Translations under genes and position numbers: made by a program | The notes under the pieces: model-generated | Databases searched by the model: none | Seen by the model: only the letters and a program-made list of their open reading frames with translations | What the model was told of the DNA's origin: nothing | DNA from: Polyangium fumosum | Lineage (GTDB): Bacteria; Myxococcota_A; Polyangia; Polyangiales; Polyangiaceae | Length of the DNA: 64,000 nucleotides | NCBI RefSeq assembly: GCF_005144585.1 | Contig: NZ_SSMQ01000005.1 | Span: 124,001 to 188,000 of the forward strand | Direction: 5' to 3' | Shown: piece after piece, positions 17,370 to 26,104 of the stretch | Layout of the letters: every line of letters starts with the position of its first letter | Position numbering within the stretch: the first letter of the stretch is position 1

Positions 17370-18200
17370 ATGACGCCCCACCGCTCGTTCCTCCTTGCCG
17401 CTGTCATCGGTTCCGGTCTCCTCACGGCGGGGTGTCTCGCAGGGACCGAGGATGGGGTCCGTCCCATCGACGACGTCGGGCTCGAATCGCTCGAGCTCGG
17501 CGATCACGGAACCAACAGCCTCGGCACCGACGACTTCCACGAGCACGCGGATATGCTATGGGAAGCGGCGGACCTCAGCATCAACGCGCCGGAGAATACG
17601 GCCGTGGCCGCGCTGCTGGCCGACACGGGTAGCCGCACGCTCGCGTATGCAATCCGCTGCGCATTGCCGCAGGGAACCAAGGGGCCCGGCGGTCACGCCG
17701 GATGGGGCCACCTGAAGACCACGGCGTCGTGGGCGACGCGCGGCCTCACCCTCTCCGAAAAGCTGGACCTCTTCACGTGCATGATCGTGAACATCAACCC
17801 CAAGGAGACGCCGGTGGAGATTCGGCTCACGGGGGATTCCATCACCTCCAACGGCATGTCGTACTTTAATTCCATTAACTTCAACATCGAAGAGGCCCTT
17901 TGGGTGGCTCGCCTGTCGGACACGGGAGAACGCGAGTACATCGTCTGGCCCTTGGACGAGATCGTCCTGCCATGCCCGAACACGTACATGTCGCTGCTGA
18001 CGCGAACGTGCACATCGGGGGACAACCCGGGCGACGCGATCCCCGGCTGCAATGTGGAAATGCGATCGACCCCGGATACGGATTGCACGCAGAACCCCGT
18101 CACGAAAAACTGGAGCTGCCTCGGCCGTCCGGCCATCAAGACCTGGCTCAGCACGCTCAAAGTCATCGCCGCGGGCCCCAAAGACTGCAACGTTCCTTGA
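17370..18200 (+). CDS. Hypothetical lipoprotein
   Basis: A 276-residue protein. The ATG at 17370 is preferred over 17328 because it places the signal peptide correctly (MTPHRSFLLAAVIGSG, lipobox LLTAGC, Cys22); AAGGA lies upstream. The mature part has eight or more Cys and aromatic-rich beta-like segments (NGMSYFNSINFNIEEALWVARL). The C-terminal half has paired Cys in loops, typical of a disulfide-bonded surface protein. Its family is not recognised. It follows a gap with several inverted repeats and is transcribed towards the kinase gene at 18211. Confidence 0.82.
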   Translation: MTPHRSFLLAAVIGSGLLTAGCLAGTEDGVRPIDDVGLESLELGDHGTNSLGTDDFHEHADMLWEAADLSINAPENTAVAALLADTGSRTLAYAIRCALPQGTKGPGGHAGWGHLKTTASWATRGLTLSEKLDLFTCMIVNINPKETPVEIRLTGDSITSNGMSYFNSINFNIEEALWVARLSDTGEREYIVWPLDEIVLPCPNTYMSLLTRTCTSGDNPGDAIPGCNVEMRSTPDTDCTQNPVTKNWSCLGRPAIKTWLSTLKVIAAGPKDCNVP

Positions 18201-18210
18201 TGAAGCAATC

Positions 18211-21200
18211 TCAGGGGCCGCGCGCCGGTGCCTCCCGCGCAAGGCGCCGCGCGGCCTCGATGGCCTGCCGGTCCATCCTCTCGACGAGCGAATTCTCCCG
18301 GATGGCCGCCGAGAATGCCTCCAGAGACATCTTCGCGGCCTCCCGCGCGTCGCTCTCCCCCTTGGCCATCGATGCCCGCAGGAGCAAGAGCCTGCCCTTG
18401 CACGCGAGGGCGCCTGGCATGCGGGGATGAATGGACAACGCCTGCGCGATGAACCCGAGCCCTTGTGTGATCTCGGACTCCGCGCCTCCGCCTCGCCCGC
18501 TCCGGAACTGGCCTCTGAGCTCGTGGATCTCGCCAAGCGCGACGTAAAGCCAAGGATCGGCGCGCCTCACGTCGAGGATCGGCAAAACCGAGGCGAGCGC
18601 CGCGTCGAAGGAAGCCTCGGTAGTTTTGTCTCGTTGCATCGCCCAGCGTAGGGCGATCGTCTCCACCGTGGCGCTCCACACCCGATACTTGAGATCATTC
18701 GGCTTCGCCTTCATGGCTTTTTCGAAGGCATCCCTCGCTTCGAGGATGCAGGGCGACGGGTCCTCCCCGCGCTCGATATGAAGCCGTGCGCGAATCGTGG
18801 CCGCTCTCCCGCGGAGCTTGTGCGTCAGGTTCGACGTCGGCGCGAGGCGCGCGTGCTCCGCCGTGCCTGCGTCGGCACGGAGAAGCGCAGGCGTCGGGTC
18901 GCCGCCGGAATCGAGCAGGTACGTCGCTTCCATCAGCGCCAACATTGCGCGAAAACGGTGCGGCACGGGCGAGCGCGGTGATTGCTGCTGAAACGCCTGG
19001 ATCAGCGCCTCCGCTTCGTTCACGACGTCGCGCGGAGATTGCCCCATCGCGACCGTCTGCTCCGCCAGCAGCAATCGATGGTCGATCGCCGTGAGCTTCG
19101 CATAGGAAAAACTCGGGTCGATCTCGAGGGCCTTGTTGCAACGCCGAAGTCCCTCCTCGATGGAGCGGCGCGCGTCGATGCCATGCATGCATTCGTGCTG
19201 GGCACGGGAATAATACGCGGAGCAGCTTTCGTTCAGCGCCCACACGAAGACGGGGTCCCGCAAAAGCGCCTCGTCGTACGCCGCAATGGCGTGGTCGACG
19301 GCGGGCACCACATCGAGGCCGCGCTCGCTCGCGTGAAGGACCCGCGTCCGCCAAACCGCGGCCACGACGTACCACGCCATCGGCTCCTCGGCGCCCCTCT
19401 GCGCCGCCTTCTCCGCGTGCTCGAGGGCCTTCGCGATCGCGACCTCCGGCTGCTCGTCGGGCGCGTCCCCGACGGCGACGTGCCACGCGAAATGCGAATG
19501 CAGTTGCGCCAATCGCAGGTGCCCGAGCGCGATCGCGGGGCTCGCGACGATCGCTCTCCCACACGCCTCCTTCGCCGCCTCGAAGCTCGGCCGGAGGGCC
19601 TTCTGCGCAGCGCGCGCGCCGTTCATCTCCTGCGTGAAGAGCTCGCACATCGCGACGTGCACCGCCGGATCGCTGCTCCCGATGTCGGCGGCCGCGCGAT
19701 ACGCCTCCCCCGCCTGGCCGAACCAATGCGACATCTTTTCGTGATCGAACGCCGCGTCGTGGCCGTACTTCCTCCCCATCGCGAAGAGCACGTCCCCTTC
19801 GAGCTTCCGCGCCTCGTACAGCCAAGGCGCCTTCTCGAACGCCTCCCGCGCCTTCACGAGCGCCTCCTCGTGCCGCCCCTCGTGAAACGCGATCAGCCCC
19901 TCCACGTACGCAGGCGCCTCGATCGCCTCCCCGAGCGCAGCTCTGAGGTGCACGAGCGCCGGCTCCTTGTATTCGGCCTCGATCACCGCGATACGTTGTC
20001 TCTTCCGCTCCCCCTCCATCCGCTTCGTGTCCGCGAGCTCTTTCGTGTAGATCTCGCTGAGCGCCATCCCCATCGAAGAATCGAGCCCCACCGACCGAAA
20101 GCCCGCGGCCTCCGCGCGCGTCAGGTGCGCGAGCGCCTCCGCGTATTCCTGCAGCGCGAGGTACCCACACCCGAGCGCGTAATGCCCCGGCCCCACGCCG
20201 ATCTTCCCCAGGGCGTCCATCGAAGACGCGATCTCCTTCAGCCGCTCGCGCACGATCCTCCGCTCGCGATCCATGTCATGAAGCGGCATGCCGTAGGCGT
20301 TTCGGAGGAAAAACTCCATCTCCTTCACGCTCTCGCCGAGTTCGCGCGAGAGCGTCATCTGCATGGAAGCCTGCTGTCGCTCGCGTATCCAGGCCCCGAT
20401 GAGGACCGCCGCGACGACCAGCGCGACGCTCGCGAGCGCCACCCTGCCTTTGTGCCGCCGCGCGCGTTTCCACAGGACGTATCCGACCGATTGCCGCCGC
20501 GCCTCCACCGGATCCCCATCGAGGAACCGCTGCAGATCGTCGCCCAGCGCCTTCGCCGATTCGTATCGCGCCGAAGGCTCCTTTTCGAGGCATTTCATTA
20601 CGATCGCCTCGAGGTCCCGGGGCACGTCGCGAAAGACCTTACGGACCGGCGCGGGCTCGTCGTGCACGATCCCCTGGAGCAACGACGTGAGGCTGTCAGC
20701 GACGATCGGCGGCCGGCCTGCGAGGACGTCGTAGAGCGTCGCGCCGAGGCCATACACGTCCGTGCGACGATCGAGGGAGCGCACCTTCCCCGCCGCCTGC
20801 TCGGGCGCCATGAACGACGGCGTTCCCATGAGCGCGCCCGTCACCGTCGCCCCGGTATCGCCCATTTCCCGCGCGAGGCCAAAATCCATGATGTAGGGCT
20901 TCCACGCCCCGTCCTCGCCGTGCTCCACCAGAATGTTCGCGGGTTTGACGTCGCGATGCACGAGCCCGAGCCGATGCGCCTCGTGCAAAGCCGATGCGAC
21001 CTGTCGGACGACGCGCACCTTCTCTTCGAGCGTCATCGCCGACCTCGCCTTGTCGAGCGGCTCGCCATGCAGGAGCTGCATGACGATGAACCGGACATGA
21101 TCGGCCGTCCCGGCCTCGTACACCTCACACACGTTTTCGTGGTCGATGCGCGCTTGCGAGCGGGCCTCGCGGAGCAGGCTGCCGCCGAGCTCGAAATCGG

Positions 21201-21531
21201 CGCCGAAGAGGAGCTTGATGGCGACCTCGCGGCCGAGACGAAAATCCCGCGCCTTGTACACGGCGCCCATTCCACCACGCCCGAGGAATTCGAACGCCTC
21301 GAAACGCGCATACAGCGCCGGCGGGATCTCCGGCGTGTCGGCGCACGCGTCCGGCGGCGCATGCTCCGCGCGCACGATCTGCGCAGGCGCGTCCAGCGTA
21401 TGCGTGACGTCGGACGCCGCGCTCGGAGATGCGTGCTCCACGACGGGCGGCGCGCGAGGCGGCTCGGCCTGCTCGACCGTCACGTCCTGCGTTTGTCCGG
21501 GCTCGTCCCGTCGCAGCCGTCCGTATTTCAT
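18211..21531 (-). CDS. Ser/Thr protein kinase with TPR-like C-terminal region
   Basis: A 1106-residue PknB-type kinase. The kinase domain spans residues ~78-340: Gly loop GRGGMGAV (84-91), Lys106 in VAIKLL, HRDVKPAN (192-199, Asp194), DFG at 216-218 and APEQ at 242-245. A single membrane span lies at 363-382, so the kinase faces the cytoplasm and ~700 helical residues face the periplasm. That region reads as TPR-like repeats (YALGCGYLALQEYAEALAHL and others). It is encoded 8 bases after the FHA-activator gene, so a kinase that phosphorylates Thr and a protein with a phospho-Thr-binding domain are made together. A paralogue of the same layout is at 31543-34974. Confidence 0.93.
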   Translation of the reverse strand: MKYGRLRRDEPGQTQDVTVEQAEPPRAPPVVEHASPSAASDVTHTLDAPAQIVRAEHAPPDACADTPEIPPALYARFEAFEFLGRGGMGAVYKARDFRLGREVAIKLLFGADFELGGSLLREARSQARIDHENVCEVYEAGTADHVRFIVMQLLHGEPLDKARSAMTLEEKVRVVRQVASALHEAHRLGLVHRDVKPANILVEHGEDGAWKPYIMDFGLAREMGDTGATVTGALMGTPSFMAPEQAAGKVRSLDRRTDVYGLGATLYDVLAGRPPIVADSLTSLLQGIVHDEPAPVRKVFRDVPRDLEAIVMKCLEKEPSARYESAKALGDDLQRFLDGDPVEARRQSVGYVLWKRARRHKGRVALASVALVVAAVLIGAWIRERQQASMQMTLSRELGESVKEMEFFLRNAYGMPLHDMDRERRIVRERLKEIASSMDALGKIGVGPGHYALGCGYLALQEYAEALAHLTRAEAAGFRSVGLDSSMGMALSEIYTKELADTKRMEGERKRQRIAVIEAEYKEPALVHLRAALGEAIEAPAYVEGLIAFHEGRHEEALVKAREAFEKAPWLYEARKLEGDVLFAMGRKYGHDAAFDHEKMSHWFGQAGEAYRAAADIGSSDPAVHVAMCELFTQEMNGARAAQKALRPSFEAAKEACGRAIVASPAIALGHLRLAQLHSHFAWHVAVGDAPDEQPEVAIAKALEHAEKAAQRGAEEPMAWYVVAAVWRTRVLHASERGLDVVPAVDHAIAAYDEALLRDPVFVWALNESCSAYYSRAQHECMHGIDARRSIEEGLRRCNKALEIDPSFSYAKLTAIDHRLLLAEQTVAMGQSPRDVVNEAEALIQAFQQQSPRSPVPHRFRAMLALMEATYLLDSGGDPTPALLRADAGTAEHARLAPTSNLTHKLRGRAATIRARLHIERGEDPSPCILEARDAFEKAMKAKPNDLKYRVWSATVETIALRWAMQRDKTTEASFDAALASVLPILDVRRADPWLYVALGEIHELRGQFRSGRGGGAESEITQGLGFIAQALSIHPRMPGALACKGRLLLLRASMAKGESDAREAAKMSLEAFSAAIRENSLVERMDRQAIEAARRLAREAPARGP

Positions 21532-21539
21532 CGCGTCGA

Positions 21540-22961
21540 TCAGGTCCGCCGCGCCGCCGTGCTCTCGGAGATGCCGTCCTTCGCGCGTATCCCGTGCCGG
21601 TCGAGCAACCGGTGAAGGAGCTGCCGCGAGACACCCATGGCCTCGGCCGCGCGCGAGATGTTGCCGTCGTACTTGCGAAGCTTTGCCGTCGCGTACTTGC
21701 GTTCGAGCTCTGCCAGCACGGCCTCACGCGCCTCGGGCAGGGAAAGTTCGAGCAATTTGCCGAGCTTCAAATCCTCCGGATCCACCTTCGCCGCCTCGTC
21801 GGCGCGAAGCGGCGCGGCGGTGGGCTCGGACGCGTAGCCCTCCGCCGGGCCCAGGATCTCGTGCAAGAGCTCGGGGAACAGCACGAGCCGCGCGATCACG
21901 TTCCGGAGCTCGCGCACGTTGCCAGGCCATTCGTATCCCATCAACATCGGAAGCGTCTCGGGCGGCAAGTCCGAGGCTCTCAGCGGTGGATTGCGGCTCG
22001 AAAGGAAACGCTCGACGAGCAGCGGAATGTCCTCTCGCCGCTCGCGCAGAGGCGGCACCTGGAGTTCGAGCACCGAGAGGCGGAAATACAGATCCTGCCG
22101 GAACTTGCCCGCCGCCACCATGGCCTTGAGGTTCCGATGCGTGGCCGCGACGATGCGCACGTCGATGGCCCGCTCCTGGGTCGAGCCTAGCCTCCGCACG
22201 GTCCGCGCCTCGAGCACGCGGAGCAATTTCTGCTGAGCTTCGAGCGGAACTTCGCCGATCTCGTCGATGAAGATCGTCCCCTGATGCGCGGCCTCGAAGA
22301 AGCCCGCCCGGTTCACCGCGCCTGTGGCCGCGCCCGCGACGGTCCCGAAGAGCTCGGCCTCGATGGTGGAGGACGGGATGGCCCCACAATCGACGATCAC
22401 GTACGGGCCATGGGCGCGCCGGCTCTCTTGGTGAAGGGAGCGGGCGAGCACCTCCTTGCCCGTGCCGGATTCCCCGAGCAAGAGAATGGTCTCTTCGGAT
22501 TTCGCCACGCGCTCCAGCCGCGCGAAGAGCGCCCGCATCGCGAGGCCTTCGCCGACCGCGTCGCCGAACGATCCGCGCGTGGAGAGGGGAAGGACGGCGG
22601 CCCCGCCGGACGGCTGCACGACGAGCATCGAATCCCCCACGGTGGCGGGCACGCCCGGCGGGAGGAGGGCCTCGACGATACGCACGTCACGAATGAAAGT
22701 ACCATTCCGGCTCTGGATGTCCTTTAACAGGACGCCCTGCTCGGTGAGGCGGATCTCGCAATGCACCCGGGACACCTTGGGATCCGTGACCACGAGATCA
22801 CATTCGGGGCTCTTGCCGAGCACGAGGGGCGCGAGCCCGAGGGGCGCCGTGAAGGTTTGCCGATCGGGGAGCGTGACGGTGGCCCGAAGGTTCGGCAGCC
22901 GCAGGGATCGTCCCTCGTCGAGGCTCGTCAAGGTGAAGGAAGCATCTCGTTCGCTAGGCAC
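21540..22961 (-). CDS. FHA-domain sigma54-type activator with altered GAFTGA loop
   Basis: A 473-residue transcription activator. The N-terminal FHA domain (residues ~35-115, with SRVHCEI and SRNGTFI) binds phospho-Thr. The AAA+ domain has Walker A GESGTGKE (163-170) and Walker B TIFIDEIGE (229-237). Arg-rich sensor regions and a Fis-type helix-turn-helix (NISRAAEAMGVSRQLLHRLL) complete it. The sigma54-contact loop reads GAATGA (210-215) where almost all family members have GAFTGA. The Phe is the residue that engages sigma54, so this protein may not open sigma54 promoters in the usual way. The start is GTG with AGGA 8 bases upstream. It forms an operon with the Ser/Thr kinase gene 8 bases downstream, its likely upstream signal. 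Confidence 0.92.
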   Translation of the reverse strand: MPSERDASFTLTSLDEGRSLRLPNLRATVTLPDRQTFTAPLGLAPLVLGKSPECDLVVTDPKVSRVHCEIRLTEQGVLLKDIQSRNGTFIRDVRIVEALLPPGVPATVGDSMLVVQPSGGAAVLPLSTRGSFGDAVGEGLAMRALFARLERVAKSEETILLLGESGTGKEVLARSLHQESRRAHGPYVIVDCGAIPSSTIEAELFGTVAGAATGAVNRAGFFEAAHQGTIFIDEIGEVPLEAQQKLLRVLEARTVRRLGSTQERAIDVRIVAATHRNLKAMVAAGKFRQDLYFRLSVLELQVPPLRERREDIPLLVERFLSSRNPPLRASDLPPETLPMLMGYEWPGNVRELRNVIARLVLFPELLHEILGPAEGYASEPTAAPLRADEAAKVDPEDLKLGKLLELSLPEAREAVLAELERKYATAKLRKYDGNISRAAEAMGVSRQLLHRLLDRHGIRAKDGISESTAARRT

Positions 22962-22997
22962 GGCGGCATCCTAGCCCTCATCACCGCGGAATTTCAA

Positions 22998-23016
22998 CCT
23001 CCGCCGCCGTCGGAGG
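22998..23016 (-). terminator. Possible transcription terminator hairpin
   Basis: CCTCCG and CGGAGG, separated by 7 bases, form a GC-rich hairpin about 80 bases past the lipoprotein gene ending at 23093 on the minus strand. Read in that direction it is followed by TTGAAATT, a weak T-rich tract. It would separate the 23-25 kb gene group from the FHA-activator operon. Confidence 0.4.
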
Positions 23017-23092
23017 CGTGCCCCCGATAGCGTATCGACGAGATGGCACCGCAAGAGTCCGAGGTCGGGAATTTGTGGCCGGCGACCCGCGG

Positions 23093-23659
23093 TCATTCCC
23101 TCCGCGGGGTCACTTCTCCCATATCGACCACGGCGCCCGCCGAAGTGCCCGCGGGGAGCTTCGGCGCGTCGTAGCCTTGGCCGCCGGGGAGGCCCGGCTC
23201 GCGATGGAGGTGCGCCGCGGGGTAGCCGTGAAAGTCCCGGGTCGTCAGGCGGATCTGGCAATCCGCCGCAGGGAGCTCCAGGATCGCGTGGGTGCCATTC
23301 ACTTCGAGATCCGACTCGACGATCTCTTTCGTGGTCGGGCAAATGCCGACGAGGCAATCGCGCAGCCCCTTGCCCGTGCGGGCGCTGGGATCCGAGCCCC
23401 AGCCGTCGGGATTCGTGTACCGAACGGTGATCTTCGTCGAATCGGACGGGGGCCACCCGGCGGCGTCCCGCGTGCCGGTCTTGGAGAACGCCTGCCCGCG
23501 CGTCCAGCGAAACTCTTTACCGAGGTCGGCATACGTCAGATCCTGCTGCTGGAGGAGCTCGCCGAGCGGACGCGGCGCCGGGGCATCCTGCGGAGGCTCA
23601 GTGCCCGTCGGCTTGCACGACAGGACCATCAGGCAGACTGCGATCGAGGCTCGATTCAT
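23093..23659 (-). CDS. Hypothetical lipoprotein
   Basis: A 188-residue protein. The ATG at 23659 starts a lipoprotein signal (MNRASIAVCLMVLSC, Cys15). An upstream in-frame ATG would run into the preceding SDR gene. The mature part has a Pro-rich linker (PPQDAPAPRP), four further Cys and an acidic end, with no recognised motif. Its gene starts 13 bases after the SDR stop on the same strand, so the two are co-transcribed with the frameshifted lipoprotein gene further upstream. Confidence 0.8.
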   Translation of the reverse strand: MNRASIAVCLMVLSCKPTGTEPPQDAPAPRPLGELLQQQDLTYADLGKEFRWTRGQAFSKTGTRDAAGWPPSDSTKITVRYTNPDGWGSDPSARTGKGLRDCLVGICPTTKEIVESDLEVNGTHAILELPAADCQIRLTTRDFHGYPAAHLHREPGLPGGQGYDAPKLPAGTSAGAVVDMGEVTPRRE

Positions 23660-23672
23660 TGCAAGTTCCCCA

Positions 23673-24443
23673 TCATTTCGGCCCGACGAACGAGGCACGC
23701 TCGAAGGCGTCCATGTCGTCGTAATAACGGCGGACATTGTCGGCGTACACGGGGCGCGTGTACACATCGATCTGTGGATTGCGGATCGCGTCGATCACCA
23801 CGTCGGCGACCTCGTCGACGCTCTGCGCGCCCGGCATGGATCGCGAATCGAGCCCGCCGTGCAGGGCATTGAGGCCGAACTCCGTCGCGACGATCCCCGG
23901 CGAGACGGTGGTGACGACGACCCCCGGGAACGTGTGCCTGAGCTCGGCGCGCAGGCCGGCGGTGAGGGCGTTCAGCGCGTGCTTGGAGGCTGAGTACGCG
24001 GCCCGGAGGGCGAAAAAGGGGATACGGCCGAGCATCGAGGAGACGTTGAGGATCTGCCCCGCGTTGCGCTCCTTGAAATGCGGCAGGATCGCCTGCATGC
24101 CGTAGAGCGCGCTTTTCACGTTGTCGCGCATCATCATGTCGAGATCGTCGTCCGTGATTTCGGAGGGGGCGCGGGTAATGCCGCGGCCGGCGTTGTTGAT
24201 CCACACGTCGACCCGGCGGAACCGATCGACGGCCTGCCGCGCGAGAGATTCAACGTCGGAACGCACGGTCACGTCCGTGATCACCGCGAGCGCGTCGGGC
24301 CCGCACGCAGCGGCGACCTCGGAGAGCTCCTTCTGCCTGCGCGCAGCGAGCACGACGCGCGCGCCCTCGGCCGCCGCCTTGCGCGCGATCGCAGCGCCGA
24401 TCCCCGCGCTCGCCCCCGTGATGACGATGATCTTGTCCTTCAT
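23673..24443 (-). CDS. Short-chain dehydrogenase/reductase
   Basis: A 256-residue SDR. The ATG at 24443 (MKDKIIVITG) is chosen; a 16-residue N-terminal extension to 24491 is unlikely. Visible motifs are TGASAGIG (residues 9-16), NNAGRG, the NVSSM serine block and YSASK with the catalytic Tyr and Lys. The C-terminal third (NVRRYYDDMDAFERASF) resembles DltE/YqjQ-like SDRs often annotated as oxidoreductases of unknown substrate. It lies between two lipoprotein genes on the same strand. Confidence 0.92.
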   Translation of the reverse strand: MKDKIIVITGASAGIGAAIARKAAAEGARVVLAARRQKELSEVAAACGPDALAVITDVTVRSDVESLARQAVDRFRRVDVWINNAGRGITRAPSEITDDDLDMMMRDNVKSALYGMQAILPHFKERNAGQILNVSSMLGRIPFFALRAAYSASKHALNALTAGLRAELRHTFPGVVVTTVSPGIVATEFGLNALHGGLDSRSMPGAQSVDEVADVVIDAIRNPQIDVYTRPVYADNVRRYYDDMDAFERASFVGPK

Positions 24444-24487
24444 GCGCACGAGCATGCACGAAGGACGCGCACAGGGGAAGCGCCCCG

Positions 24488-24921
24488 TCATCGCTTCGAA
24501 TAGGCCGCGTCGAACTGCTGCCGGAGCGACGCTTTGCGCGCCGGCGGCACCATGAAAACGTTCAGCGATTTTCCGTTCAGATGCGGCACCACCCAGGCAG
24601 GGAGCTTCTGGTGCCGTTCGAACTCCGTGGGCAAACTCTTCGAGCTGACCACGAAATCGTTGCTATAGCTGTTGCCCCCGAGGCCGCCGACATACGGCGC
24701 CGAGGCCCCAAAGCGGTAGAGCGCGAGCCCCGCGCCGCGCGGGCCATGCAGGAGCACCCCGGAGGCGGCGGCAGCGGGGCCACGGGCGCGACCGAAGCGC
24801 TCGGCGCCGCCGAAGAGGCCGAAGCGCGCGACGCCTCCGCCTCTCCACCTCCCCGCTGGCAACCCGACACGACAAACGCGACGAGCAGACCCACACGACA
24901 CGCGGCGCGCGCAGCTTCCAT
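24488..24921 (-). pseudogene. Lipoprotein gene interrupted by an apparent -1 frameshift
   Basis: The ATG at 24921 opens a clear lipoprotein start: hydrophobic VGLLVAFVVSGC, then an Ala/Ser/Pro-rich linker ending PLPPPPG. In that phase the frame then degenerates. From about 24757 a different phase carries the rest of a sensible protein (YRFGASAPYVGG onwards, ending QFDAAYSKR, stop at 24488). Adding one G to the run of four at 24757-24760 joins the two into one protein of about 144 residues (PPPPG then VLLHGPRG). So the gene is either broken by loss of one G, mis-sequenced, or read by frameshifting. It heads the three-gene group with the SDR at 24443-23673. Confidence 0.65.
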
Positions 24922-25086
24922 CGTCGAGGACGGTAGCACCCGCGGACGACGACCGAAATCGCCCGGGGGTTTTTGGTCCCGATGGATGAGGTCGCTGGTC
25001 TGCTCGGGTGGATGCTCCTGACGGACGCGCGACGCGCGGCGCAGCTCCGCGAGGCCGGGGTGGAGCGGACATCCACGAGCCCGATC

Positions 25087-25114
25087 TGGAGGTGCCAGCC
25101 TCCATGCTTGGCGG
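25087..25114. repeat. Degenerate CCTCCA/TGGAGG half-sites upstream of the GON gene
   Basis: TGGAGG at 25087-25092 is followed 22 bases later by TGGCGG (25109-25114), which closes CCTCCATGCTTGGCGG (25099-25114). That unit matches 14 of 16 bases of a unit in the regular array at 36.1 kb. It lies 109-136 bases upstream of the sigma54-like promoter at 25223, the normal distance for an activator site. The rest of the 388-base gap between 24921 and 25310 shows no coding frame that I can support. Confidence 0.4.
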
Positions 25115-25222
25115 TTGTCCCCCTCAACGGCGCCGCCATGAGCGACGTGCGCCCCGGAGGCGCTCGCCATGTACATCGATGATTCGCGCGTGAATCGCGG
25201 AAACCACGCGGCCTGGTCCCTT

Positions 25223-25238
25223 TGGCACGACCGGTGCA
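25223..25238 (+). promoter_or_regulatory. Candidate sigma54 (-24/-12) promoter
   Basis: TGGCACGACCGGTGCA matches the sigma54 consensus (TGGCACG-N4-TTGCA) at all but one position and keeps the essential GG-N10-GC spacing. The transcript would start near 25250 and leave a leader of about 60 bases before the ATG at 25310, which has GGAG 7 bases upstream. It is close to the GON lipoprotein and points at it. Confidence 0.55.
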
Positions 25239-25309
25239 ATTGCCATGGTCACGAACGACGGGGGACGAAGCCCCCAAAGAAAAACACTCGAGCCCTCTCG
25301 GAGCTGACC

Positions 25310-26092
25310 ATGAACCTCGCGCACAATCTCTCGCGCTTCGCCCTCTCGTTTGCCCTCCTCGCCCCGTTCATGACGGGCTGCATTGCCGATAGCAGCGATC
25401 TCGACGCCGCGGACCTCTCCGAGGATTCGGTCGCCGAGACCGAGCAGGCCCTCGGCCCGCAGCCGCCGCCTCCGCCGCCCCCGCCGCCCCCGGCGACGTG
25501 CCAGGAGATCCGGAACCGGAACCCCAATGCCGGCGACGGTGCTTACCTCCTGCACATCGACCACGACGTGGCCAAGGGCTGGACGGCGTACTGCCACAAC
25601 ATGGCTTCCTCGCCGGCCGAGTACCTCACGTTGCCCAACACCAGCGCGTCGGCGAATTTCTCGCAATACACCGTGGGCGGCGCGGTCTCGGGGTCGAACG
25701 TGCGGACGAGCTACACGAAGATCCGCATCGACCCGGATTCGCTGCTCGTCGATATCGGGGACCAGACGTTCTCCTCGTCGAGCGGCCAGCTCACGCACGG
25801 CGGCGGGCCCGTCACCTCGATGCCGTTCGGTGTGGGCATGTCGTGCGACGCGTCGCCCTCGGGTGTTGGCAACATCGACCTCACCGGCACGCCGTTCGCG
25901 GTGGCGGAGGATGCGTTCCAGGTCGGCGGCGCAGGCTCCTCGGGCTCGGCGGTCTACAGCGTCGACAACCGCGTCGTGAATCTGAGCGGCGGCGGCTTCT
26001 GCGGCTGGATCTGCTCGAACCCGGCGACGTTCAACCCCTTCAATGACGCGGGTGACTTCCAGCTCGCCCTCGAGTTCGTCCCGCCCTCCTGA
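25310..26092 (+). CDS. GON-domain lipoprotein
   Basis: A 260-residue surface lipoprotein. The ATG at 25310 starts a signal peptide with lipobox FMTGC (Cys24); the longer frame from 25169 has no ribosome site. A run of ten Pro separates a short acidic stretch from the main domain. That domain reads like a GON domain, known from the C-terminus of ADAMTS metalloproteases and from scattered bacterial proteins. It begins CQEIRNRNPNAGDGAYLLHI, continues with an AYCHNM segment and TKIRIDPDSLLVDIGDQTFS, and closes with NIDLTGTPFAV. The function of GON domains is not established. It is converged upon by the gene at 26105. Confidence 0.85.
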   Translation: MNLAHNLSRFALSFALLAPFMTGCIADSSDLDAADLSEDSVAETEQALGPQPPPPPPPPPPATCQEIRNRNPNAGDGAYLLHIDHDVAKGWTAYCHNMASSPAEYLTLPNTSASANFSQYTVGGAVSGSNVRTSYTKIRIDPDSLLVDIGDQTFSSSSGQLTHGGGPVTSMPFGVGMSCDASPSGVGNIDLTGTPFAVAEDAFQVGGAGSSGSAVYSVDNRVVNLSGGGFCGWICSNPATFNPFNDAGDFQLALEFVPPS

Positions 26093-26104
26093 ACCCGGAT
26101 CGCG

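Noticed and set aside
18982..21615. A long open frame on the plus strand opposite the Ser/Thr kinase gene
   Set aside because: It is antisense to a protein with complete kinase motifs, is Arg/His/Leu-rich and has no recognisable domain. High GC content keeps such frames open.
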